A DNA stretch of 33,898 nucleotides from Branchiostoma floridae (Eukaryota > Chordata > Leptocardii > Amphioxiformes > Branchiostomatidae). A program made the position numbers and the translations under genes. The DNA lies in NCBI RefSeq assembly GCF_000003815.2, contig NC_049981.1:22716607-22750504 (forward strand). The letters run 5' to 3'. Under the pieces are notes generated by a model, which saw only the letters and a program-made list of their open reading frames with translations, was not told the origin of the DNA and ran no database searches. This document shows, one piece after another, positions 11,076 to 20,789 of this stretch (position 1 is the first letter of the stretch; each line of letters begins with the position of its first letter).

Positions 11076-13236
11076 GAACAGGCCGAAGGGAGGGGGTTGA
11101 TATACGCGCACGGTAAAAGTAGAAGATCCTCCATCTTATGTGGCTTCATGGTGATACGGCAATGCCACTGGTTACAATAGGCTGTAAGCTTGCTTCTGCT
11201 AAGTAGTCAGAAGTTTGTACCCTAGGCCTATTTTCAAGGCTCTGTTAAGCTTAAGACGGCATGACTACAAGATAGCCGGATGTAGTGGTACAGTCGATCT
11301 TGAAATGTTTACCATAGTTGTTTTATTTTCGCACTTGTTTTTAGGACAACCTCCATGTCCATCGCGAATTCATGACAAGGCAATTATGAATGTATCACTA
11401 ATGTATGATTGCTGTACTACAGCACTTTCAGCCGTGAAAACCTCATTCTCCATTCTACCACGAAGCAGTTTATCCCAGGAGAAGCAAAGACGTCCTATGG
11501 GATAACACAACAACCTCACCCTCCCCAGTTTGTCCTGTCTAGCTTGTCACTTCTGCGCCCCTCACATGTTCATGTTGTCTCTAACGACGTCGCATAAAAT
11601 GTTGTCTGGACCTGCTTTATTCCACCACTGAACACCGGGGTCACCTTCCGCCAAGGTCAAGGTAGTCGGCTTAGAGACCTCTCAATCCGGGCATGTATGT
11701 CTTCACCGGGTCAAATCAAGTTCAAGCACATTCGCGACACTCTTTGGGCCACAGCCAAGTGCATGACACACACTTAGCAGACGGTTTACATACCCCCTGT
11801 TATTTACGAGTTGACGAATAGAGTGCTAGTGTTACATCTGTAACATCGCCCATCCTAACAGACGCCATTTATTTCTCCCAAACTCAGCTACTTTGACACT
11901 GTTTACCGTTAAAAACAACATACAGGACGTAGTGAGTTAAGCTGCGTCTAATCATTGACAAGTGGTGACTTATTGGCAAAATGGTAATCTCTTGATGTTG
12001 TCCGGGATTAAGGAGCATTAAGGAAAGCAGTTCATCTTAATCTTCGCGTGGCAAGGATCATGTGGATTAACGTTACATAACGCCGGGGCACCAAGTACAA
12101 GGGACTTAAACAGATCCTGTCGCTCTCCTGCCAACTCGGTTACCGTAAATCTGCCAGCAACTGTACAAATTTGTCAGTCCAAGTTGTCTACTCTGTCTAC
12201 AGGGCAAGACTTTCTCACACAGGGCAACCTTCTTTGTTGACGAGAATCTTATCGTTTGTTGCCTTTTTGTAAGAACAATAAACGGTTTCTCTCTCTTTTT
12301 TTACATTCCAAGGTGTGGTATTCACCACCCTTTTATTCTGTTAGTGGTATGTGTGTGATTTCTCGCCTTGTGATAGGTACCATGCATGTCGTCAGAAACG
12401 CTTACAGAGAGATGTTCTGGGAACAACCTCTGGGTGCCGGCTGCGAGTCAATGCTTTGACTCATTGTGAATACAGGTGTTGTGTACATGTAGTTCGTGTT
12501 GGATGAGGAAGTCGGTGCTGATTGCAGCAGGCCAATTGCATGCACTTGAGGTTTAACGAAGACATTTTAGCAAAGTTTTGACGATTCCTCTTGTGGTGGT
12601 GACATACTCCACTACGTTAATCTGACAGAGCACACATGGGTAGATTGATCTATATTGTTGTCCAAGCAAACAGTCTGCTCTTGAAATCATCAATAGGCAG
12701 TTATAGTTCTTTAAAGACTTGCTACCTTTGAGCTGTTATGTAAGTATTTACGTATCGCTGATATTGTATTGTGATGTATTGTAACAATTTTCCGGCCCAG
12801 TAGAGATAGCTTGTTGAAGATAGGTTAAATGTAGCTCAAAACAGACCAAAGTCAAGTCACTACGTATACTTGAAATACAGTTTATAGAACCAACCTGTAG
12901 ATGCAACAAGTGTGTGGAGCGATTTGAATTTGTAACCGGCCATGTAGGCACTTGTGTAATTCGCTGTGACATCGAAGAGGGTTGCATTGTAGAAGCTATA
13001 ACCATTCTACTTGAAACAGAACTGCTTACTAGGTAGATAGTGGTATTTACTGACAGCAGGCCAAAAATGGACACTGTCAACCCCATGATATACCCGTCCC
13101 ATCCCTTGTACGTAGCATACAAACTCATACATACCATCTACGGATCGTATGTTGGTGGTAACATCACTACCCTTGTACCGATGCCTAACCTCCTGATCAA
13201 ATGAGAAGTCAAAGGGCGTACTCCTCTACTGACGTC
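11076..13236. other. Plain non-coding sequence with isolated sites
   Basis: One close direct repeat of nuclear-receptor half-sites without spacer, AGGTCA-AGGTAG (11654-11665), lies in an otherwise plain stretch. The 129-codon minus frame at 12748-13137 and an overlapping plus-strand stop-to-stop frame (12824-13036, seven cysteines within about 30 residues) have no known domain. I see no gene here. Confidence 0.5.
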
Positions 13237-13239
13237 CGT

Positions 13240-13325
13240 CATGGGAATGGCCAATAGGATTGAACCTGATGCCCGCCATTTGTCAAGCGGAGATTTCAAT
13301 TTGTCTGACCGTTAGACCATCGATG
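13240..13325 (-). repeat. Possible tRNA-derived SINE head (A and B boxes)
   Basis: Read on the minus strand, TGGTCTAACGGTCAGAC resembles a tRNA A box, and its flanking GTCT/AGAC pair as a 4-bp D-stem. About 53 bases later comes GGTTCAATCCT, matching the B box (GGTTCRANYCC). That spacing is about 9 bases longer than in most tRNAs, and neither an acceptor stem nor an anticodon stem forms, so this is not a functional tRNA. The likely explanation is the degraded polymerase III promoter of a SINE or a tRNA pseudogene. No poly-A tail or target duplication could be delimited, so the boundaries cover only the two boxes and nearby bases. Confidence 0.33.
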
Positions 13326-13330
13326 AACGG

Positions 13331-14480
13331 TCCTTACTCTGAGTTTCTAGGGTTATTACAGCCTTGCTAACTTAGAAATTTGTTTTTTTTTTGGAGTCAA
13401 AACCTAAGAACTTTGTGCAGAGTAGATGTAATCAAATGCTACGTATTTCTCTTATATCTTGCTGTACCCAATCAGAGATCAAGACCTAACTATCAATCTT
13501 TTTCTCTCTTTCGGAGAGAGGGGGACCAAGCAAAGAAAAAGACAAATCAACATGGCTACTTTTTTGTTTAATTCCTAGGCCCTTCCGGGAATCTTCCCAT
13601 GACGTTAAACAAAAATCACAAAATAGGGAAAAGCTACGAAAGTCTCGAGTGAAAAGTGAACAGGAGACGTTTCTTAATGCTTTCTCCAAAGACAACATCA
13701 GCTTACCACACAGGTTACAGATACCGTTTTTTAATAGCAGATAAAACATAAAGCGTTTCCAAAAGCCGTAACATCCTGACCTGGTCGAGCCTGCTGGTGG
13801 ACGCCCTGCACACACACATATATCTCGTTATCTCATCATTCCCCGAACTAGGTCACACCTGCTTTTCAATCCGGACCCTGCCGACCCCGAGGGTAACCTC
13901 TATCCATAGAGACAAATGTCTTCATTTTCAGCTATCAATATACATTCACCTCATCCGGGCTGCTCCGTGTCTGTGGAGCGGAGTGATTCTTTCATTTAGT
14001 ATGTGCGATGGTCATAGATCTTCGTAGTGTATTCTGAACCGACTGCTGTTGCTGAACATGCATTATGTGTTTTACCATTGTAGTATAGTTTTATTTGTAG
14101 TAATCAACGAACGTAGAATGGCAGATCGTGAGAGAAATGCAATCTTGCCTTCAAACTCTAAAGATGGCCGATGGATCTAGTAGCTTGTCTATCCAAAGAC
14201 AGTGATTATGATGCATGCTTGAAGTAAACTTACACAGTTAGATATCGATGATGTCATGGCTAACCTAAACATGGCTACCTCCTTTGGTGTGACCGTGTCA
14301 CGTCATTGAGTTTCCAATATATATTTCTTTCCTGTCATCATATTTTCATTCCTCGTCCAACATTGTCACGTGGCGTCATTTGTCCCAACCCCACTGATAT
14401 CATGGCCCATGTACCAAACGCCCCATCGAGCATTGTAAATCAGGAAATGATTGCTTGCTTGTCCAGGTGACACCAACGAT
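13331..14480. other. Plain non-coding sequence
   Basis: Nothing is recognised. The 109-codon minus frame at 13486-13815 and the 76-codon plus frame at 13797-14027 show no domain, and they overlap simple C/T- and A-rich stretches. Confidence 0.5.
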
Positions 14481-14491
14481 ATTTTGTCCTC

Positions 14492-14514
14492 TGACCTTTG
14501 AAAGTCAAAGGTCA
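14492..14514. promoter_or_regulatory. 23-bp palindrome of nuclear-receptor half-sites
   Basis: TGACCTTTGA-AAG-TCAAAGGTCA has perfect 10-bp inverted arms around three bases. Each arm is an extended AGGTCA half-site with a 5' TCAA extension, pointing outward (everted arrangement). Nuclear receptors bind extended half-sites of this kind as monomers or dimers. A perfect 10-bp-arm palindrome built of exactly this half-site is unlikely by chance in this window. The receptor and any target gene are unknown. Confidence 0.45.
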
Positions 14515-14519
14515 TTTTT

Positions 14520-16745
14520 TTCCTATTCGTTGCCAGTTCGCCATTTTTTGTTCTTGTCTGAAAACGCAATGTGCAGTGTTTCCATTGTTCTACAGAACGT
14601 GATAACTCACTGACTACATGTGTAACTGCCTTTTCAGTTTGTATAGTTGTCAACTTTTTAGGGCGTCATGAGGGTGCCGTGAGTTTGAAAATTAGGTCAA
14701 ATTACCCATCCCTTTGTTGTCACTTCTGAGGTCTGTTGCCATGCGTCATTTTTCTGTCATGGTCTACCTGCGGTGGGTTTCACATTCGGTCAGCCGAAAA
14801 TATTCAATTGTTCTTCAGATTATACCGAAGCGTGAGGATGATGATGGCGGATCATCTAAGCCATAAATCAACCGGTCCGGTGGACAATAAATTCTATGGG
14901 TGTCGAGTGCCACAGGTGACAACACGGCTGATAAGGAAGACTAACTCTCGTGTACGATGAACCTAGCAATTAATCACCATTCATCATCGCTAGTCAAGTT
15001 AACTTTCATCAACCCCGTTGATATTTCATGCGAAAAACGAAGCATGCCGGTTTCTCATAGATCTACTTACTTCGTAGTATGCACCTGGATATTTTGTCAA
15101 AGTCACAATGTAAAACGGGTATTTAACTTCTAAGTGTGTTCTTGTTCAATGGTCATGTAGGGTAGACTTGAGACAAAAGTTGACTTATGCAGATAGTCAA
15201 CGGATACTACTCATCATCAACTGACCAGGATGCGAGATTGTAAATGATTTTTGAACGATAGAAATAAAAGATATACTTTATTTTGTGTTATGAGCAGATG
15301 TAAATGGATGTAATGCAGCTTTATAGGTAAATTTCCAGTGTTGAAGAAATGACTGCGCGTAACAAAATAGTCACTTAAGAACAGCATCATGGTTGAGACT
15401 GGCTTGACTCATTGACTAACTGACCCAATAGAAAAAACAGGGGTTGTGAAACATAATGTTATTCCTGTACCCCAAAATGGGTACATTAATCTTTTTTCAT
15501 GAAATTTGACGTGGGAATCAGCTTTTTGGCTGATCGATTACTGGCATACCTAACTGGAGAGGCCTGTTCACCACACACAGTCTCGTTGTTTCTTTAGTGT
15601 GAGGCAGCGCTCCAGATTCTGGCACTGTAAAACTAGGTTGATGTACTTCGTGATTACAAATTCCACATGTATCTAATAACAGCTATCCGTTGACGACTTA
15701 CCGGTCTATAATCAAACTGTGGGTGGACACAGTTTTACTCTCTAAAGAACACAGACAAAAATAATCCGGAACCTTATATCTGTCGTCTGAACGCCCAGAT
15801 TAAAAGATTTAAAGTCCTTTGTCACTGTAATAACGTTGACGGGATGTCCCTATCACAGCTGTCAACTTAATAATACAATTCATCCATTTTAATTGGATCT
15901 ATTAGTACAATAAGGTGGCATCTTATTATTTTGACTGATATTGTCTGGTCAGTAAGCTGTCTGTACATCTGTCAGGTAGCCAATTGGTGATCAATCATTC
16001 TTTTGTGCATATTTCAAAAAGGTCGAAAAGGTGAAGCTTGTATTGTTGCGAAACTGGAACTAGGTGTTTCTAGGGCACATGACAGTACGCATCAACTTAC
16101 AAAATAAGAATAGTGTATCCTATTCATGCGGGATTGGTAAATGTAGTGATTATTGACTTGTTTTAATTTTTGTACTGTAAGACTCACGACAATTCTTTTG
16201 AACTCCAGGTATTTTTGAGCAATCAATTGTAGTGTATTTTTTACAGACCAGCTCTCTCCTATTTAACTTTTCTATCACAACATTATAACTCCTTCTAAGA
16301 GTTTCCAAGTTTGATTATGTATGACTTTATGTATTGTATATAGTAATATATTGGGTACATACGCACAGCGTAGTATGTTGCACTCAAGCCCCAAATGTCA
16401 TTCATAGTGCATTTGCACAGCACCATAACCTTTGGAAGACTCTGATCTGAAGGAATCTGCCTAACTTCAGACATCTTTATAGATATGACCTTGCAAGGCT
16501 ACTTACAAAAAAATGGCCCCACCATAGACTTGACTATATACATCTTTGTTATCTTTTTAGCCACGGTGGTAGCTGAAGATAGGACTCGTAACATTAACCA
16601 AAAGTTGCCCGAACTGTTTCACTAAGTGGGCTGCCATTTGCGTTTACCACTTGTCTAACCCTTGACAAATAAAGACCAAGTATGAAGAATTCACCAGAAT
16701 GGCAGGCAAGACATCTAAATTAGAGTTCCAAGCCTATCTCTTCAA
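14520..16745. other. Plain AT-rich non-coding sequence
   Basis: No genes or repeats are recognised. A small perfect hairpin, ATCAGC-N6-GCTGAT, lies at 15518-15535. On the minus strand a pyrimidine-rich acceptor and a CCG|GTAAGTCG donor bracket a 40-base pseudo-exon at about 15703-15742, with only one frame open. Such pairs arise by chance at this length, so I do not call an exon. Confidence 0.5.
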
Positions 16746-16749
16746 CCAG

Positions 16750-17135
16750 GCGAGTAATACTTACCATTTGAGTGGGAATGCATTGCCGTCGCTGACAATA
16801 AGCCATTCAAAGGTCTTCATCATCGAGTTTAATGTTGTAGAAAAATCGTAGTAATGTCCCATTTGCGGTTGTGTTATCTCGCCGAGGCAACGCACACGCA
16901 CCTCGCAGTGGTTGTTGTTGGGGGTGATTTATGGCGAATTCCAGGGTTAAGTTTAGACGCGGCGTATCGGGTGTGGTGCGGTGAAGTTTTGGCAGACAAT
17001 AACTTTTCCCTGCCTGGCGTGGATGTGATGTGCTGTGCGCTGAGTGGTATGCTGATTGGTGTCAGAAAGAGGTTAGGACCATTGGTCGTACTGATGACTC
17101 ACTCCGCCCTTACAAATAGCCTGCCCGTATCGTGA
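16750..17135. other. GC-richer island open on both strands
   Basis: A CG-richer block carries an unrecognised 93-codon plus-strand frame (16854-17135) and a 54-codon minus-strand open stretch (16765-16928) that ends at the strong donor AAATG|GTAAGTAT. Regulatory-like words include GATTTATGGCG (Hox/CDX type), GACAATAAC (SOX type) and GCTGATTGG. Neither frame shows a family I can name with confidence. The block could be a conserved regulatory element or an exon; the sequence alone does not decide. Confidence 0.3.
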
Positions 17136-17559
17136 TGAAATGTCCATACATAATGACAACGATCTATTACCATCAGTCAATGTATCTGTCTACAGGAGTT
17201 TTCAGTTTGACCGTTAAGTGCCTTGCACATGAGATAGATACTGGAATGTACAAGTGTAAATGGAGAAACACTTTTAATTGTCCATGCTTCTGTGCATTAC
17301 TTCTCAAGAATATGGCAAAGACACAAATGCTTACGAGAATACGAGGTACAATTCTGAAGAACAGAAAAAAATTAACTAGTATAGAAAAACACAAATAAAT
17401 CTGGTTCAAAGAAGTCAACCCAAAGGGTAACTTAACATATTTCCAGAGCGGAAGTGACCCCTAAATTGTCCAATTTATTTTCCAGGAGCAGCGTGGTTGA
17501 AAAAGAATATGAAAAACATATCAGCCTCTGCCCTTTGGTGGCTTGGAAGTAAAGCTACG

Positions 17560-17970
17560 GTAATCCGGTCGTCTGGTAGGCATTTCGCGATAGGTCGGCG
17601 GCCGTCGTGTTAGCCATTGATGTTTATACAAGTTGAGAGGGTGAGCTTTGCGGGGACATACCCCTTGGCAAGTCTTGATCCAGCTTGTTAGCGCCACATA
17701 CTAGGGCGGCGAACAAACAGGCCGAAATCTTCTCCGACAACTCGGTTATAACGTATACTCCAGAAGCGTGGACTTGACGTGAGGGAATGAAGTCCATGTC
17801 GCACGATAAGCCAAGCTCGCAAAGTCCTTTGATTCCCACATAGACACTTTCAAAATAGTTTAAATAGCCGACTAGGTTGCAGTATTGTCCTTTCTCATAC
17901 TGGTTTAGAAACTTCACCTCACGGATATTTTGTTATATGCAAATTGATGCTAATGAGAAAAGGTTGTGAA
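17560..17970. promoter_or_regulatory. GC-richer island with a perfect octamer site
   Basis: A block with many CG dinucleotides (GTCGGCGGCCGTCGTG near 17592) ends in ATGCAAAT (17937-17944), the exact POU octamer, followed after three bases by TGCTAATGAG, a homeodomain-type core. A 97-codon minus frame at 17624-17917 covers part of it but is not recognised. Paired POU and homeodomain sites at the edge of a GC-rich island are typical of developmental enhancers; function here is inference. Confidence 0.32.
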
Positions 17971-18619
17971 ACGACTGGAAAGGGATAACAAACCTCGGGA
18001 TTGTCTCTTGCGGTGAACTTTTCTGCTCTTTCCACTTTGTCACGTTATTGTTAACATCCTAATGCTTCCAGCTTAGGCGAGGGATTACGCTGGGTCCTCA
18101 ACCGTTACCTACACTTCCAAGTAACTGCTTCATGCGCTTGAGATTTGCCAGAAAGGATCACTAACGAGCAGGCCAACCGCCCCCGTGGACTGTTCATCAC
18201 TGGTTGACCTCGAACTGGGAGTATTACTCAGTATTATCGAGCTAATCCCCCCACCCTGGGGAACACCAATTATAGCAGAGGGGAAATGAAGTTGTTTTCA
18301 TTACCAACAGGTGCGACTGCTTTAAGTTTCTCTCCAGGTTCAGAATGAGATCTGAAAAGGGCACAGTTCATCAGACAGAAAGTTTAATTCTCCGGAAGAA
18401 CAAAATGCCAAGTTTTCATCAATATGGACGTATTCCTCCGCACTGTTTATTTAAGGACCGACAGGAGCTGTAAGGTTAAGAAGTGAACATTAGATATCCG
18501 CCCGCAGTGGTCTGATAAAACCAACTGTTCAGAAAAGCTTCCTCAGAAAAGCTACACGTGACTTTTTGAAGACTTACTTAATCAAGTTAAGTAGAAAAAT
18601 CTAATTCGTATCTTAAACT

Positions 18620-18740
18620 TAATGAATGATAATAACCTTTATTGCAGTCCGTGTAAGGTTGCACTTGTACAGCAGTACTTACAAGAGAGGAAGCACATTA
18701 CACACGCATGTACGTAAAGTAATATTACGAACTACATCTA
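18620..18740 (-). repeat. Possible LINE 3' tail with polyadenylation signal
   Basis: On the minus strand the sequence reads GCAATAAAGGTTATTATCATTC: an AATAAA signal (plus-strand 18638-18643) followed by a degenerate ATT-type tail. This resembles the 3' ends of non-LTR retrotransposons, which often finish in short trinucleotide repeats. No reverse transcriptase was seen upstream. It could equally be a gene's polyadenylation site on the minus strand or plain AT-rich DNA. Confidence 0.25.
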
Positions 18741-18744
18741 TGTG

Positions 18745-20280
18745 CTTTTATTTTCAGGAACAGAGGACTACATTGACGTATAAGAGGATCAAATTCAACC
18801 TTTGATATGAAATGGTGCCTAGTTAATGATCAACCTAAAAGTGGAATTCTAAGTTTTTATCTCCTAGTATTTTTTCAGTTTGAAAACTGACCTTTTCATG
18901 ACATCATCTATTATCTCATACAAGAGCCAAAGTTCAATAATGTTGACAATCATATGCTTTCAGATCAGTTTCTATGAGGTCTGTTTTGTACCATGATTCG
19001 ACTAATTACCGTCATCTTCCAATCCATCGTCATTTGTCACAGACACAGAAGGTCTCATCACACAATCGACAAGGACATCAGGAATCCATCAATGTCGTCA
19101 TCAAGTTCACTTTGAAGAAGAAGATGAACCGATGACTCATAAAGATTTTTAGATGGCGTGACCTGGCACTAGTCCTAACCAATGTCAGCACTGCAGTCTA
19201 GCCCCCTGCGGAAGACATGGGAAAATAACGTTATACAGTGGAACAACCTTATTCTAAATATCGGTAGTCATACAGAGTGTGTCAAACATGGAAGTTTTGT
19301 TAGAAAATGGAAATAATTTCAAATGCATCTGATGCAGAAAAGAGTTTTGTTGAATGATTACATCCTCTGTGATCACATATTTTATCATTTTATGGTTTAC
19401 AAATAGGGTTAACTAAGCTATTGATGATTCCTAAACTAAGTAACCAGTATAATACATACATCTTATTTTGAGTCCCTGTTAAACTCCGTTGATAACCAGA
19501 CTCATAAGTACATTCTCTGGCGGGAAATGGGTAGAGAGTAAAGAGACCCTAGCCCCCTGTAGTATTCAATTATACCGAGAGGTTACTAGCTAATTAAATA
19601 ACTACCAATTTGATAGATTATAGTCATAAAGAGTACAACAGGTTACAACTCAGTTTGGATCCGCTAGGTGGCTAATGAGATAAATCAAATTTGAACTTGA
19701 AGGGGAGTTCACTGCGCCGTGGGTCGGTGCCATTGTTTTCCCCCAGGCGTCTACATTGCCATAGATGTTCGATTTAGTCCGAGGGCTTGGCCCTGTCACT
19801 GACGAGTGGCCGTGTAAGGGCAAGGCGCTTTGTTGTGCACGCTTGGATAGTGTTACTGCCAATACTAACTAGATAGTAGCGATTGAGTGCTTGGATATAC
19901 GATAAAGCTATGACATGGTGCTCACGTGTATTGTGACCCTAGTTATTGCTTTATCATTGATTTAGATTCCGGCATCATTTAGTCGCAGACACACTCATCG
20001 TAAGAAATATTGGAGAAGAAATTCGACGACGATGCGTCGTTGGCTTGTCTTTCTGATGAAGAAACCAAGAATAGGATGAGTGCCAGGCTATGCCCTGTAC
20101 CATACAATCATGTTTGTCACACGATCACGGTACGAGGAAACTTAAACTAGCCCTTGAAAAATTAATGTTTCCGACTACGGTCCTGAAAAGAAGGGTCAGA
20201 AGAGAGGGATTCTCTTATCATATTATTTTCTACTTCAATTTCTTCTGTCATGAGGGTTTAATCGAAGCTTAAGCAATCAT
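18745..20280. other. Plain AT-rich non-coding sequence
   Basis: No gene, transposon end or structured RNA was recognised. A GC-richer patch near 19690-19830 carries a 70-codon minus frame with no known domain. Confidence 0.5.
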
Positions 20281-20281
20281 G

Positions 20282-20786
20282 CACTACCAAAAATGATTTT
20301 TGCTTGTTTTGCTTACCCCATGGACAATTCTTATATGAAGAAAAAATATTCTTGCAGGAAGAAAATGTATAATAAAATTCTAAGCAAAACAAGCAAAACA
20401 AGAATCTACCAAAAAATCTTAATTCTCATGCAAAGAACAATTTTCTTATTCTTCTTTGGTGAAGAAAATTTTTTCTCACACCTAAGAACTTTAAGCAAAA
20501 TCTTCTTGTTTTTTCTTATGGTGCAAGAAAAAAAATCTAGAAATGCTTATTTTTTTAAAACTCTTAAGAAATACAAGAATTTTTGCTCTTGATGTAAGAA
20601 AAGTATTCTTGGTGTAAGAATATTAATCTCAAAAATGTCTAAAAAATTCAAGCAAAAATTTGCTTGCCCCATGGACAAGCACGTTTTTCTTAGATTTCTT
20701 GGGGACAGAATAATTTTCTTCCTGGAAGATAAATTTTCTGTGAGGAAGAAAAACAAGATACACAGAAAAAATCATTTTTGGTAGTG
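20282..20786. mobile_element. 505-bp non-autonomous DNA transposon with CACTACC termini
   Basis: Left end CACTACCAAAAATGATTTTT is matched perfectly (20 bases) by the reverse complement of the right end, which finishes in GGTAGTG. A 2-bp TG lies immediately outside both ends (20280-20281 and 20787-20788), a possible but weak target duplication. The interior is extremely A/T-rich with recurring AAGAAAA and TTGCTT words, and contains a direct repeat around CCCCATGGACAA (20317-20328 and 20667-20678). Frames of 99, 72 and 69 codons inside are low-complexity Lys/Phe/Asn-rich and encode no transposase. The CACTA start recalls CMC/EnSpm or Chapaev elements, but the duplication length does not settle the superfamily. 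Confidence 0.75.
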
Positions 20787-20789
20787 TGC

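Noticed and set aside
15703-15742. 40-base minus-strand pseudo-exon between a good acceptor and CCG|GTAAGTCG
   Set aside because: Only one frame is open, the peptide is unrecognised, and such pairs are expected by chance at this sequence length.
16765-16928. Faint resemblance of the minus frame to 6-pyruvoyl-tetrahydropterin synthase (H..x-V-x-V-x-x-x-G-E-I followed by a D-F)
   Set aside because: The zinc-binding HxH pair and the downstream LDH motif are missing, and the match needs an insertion. It is too weak to call.
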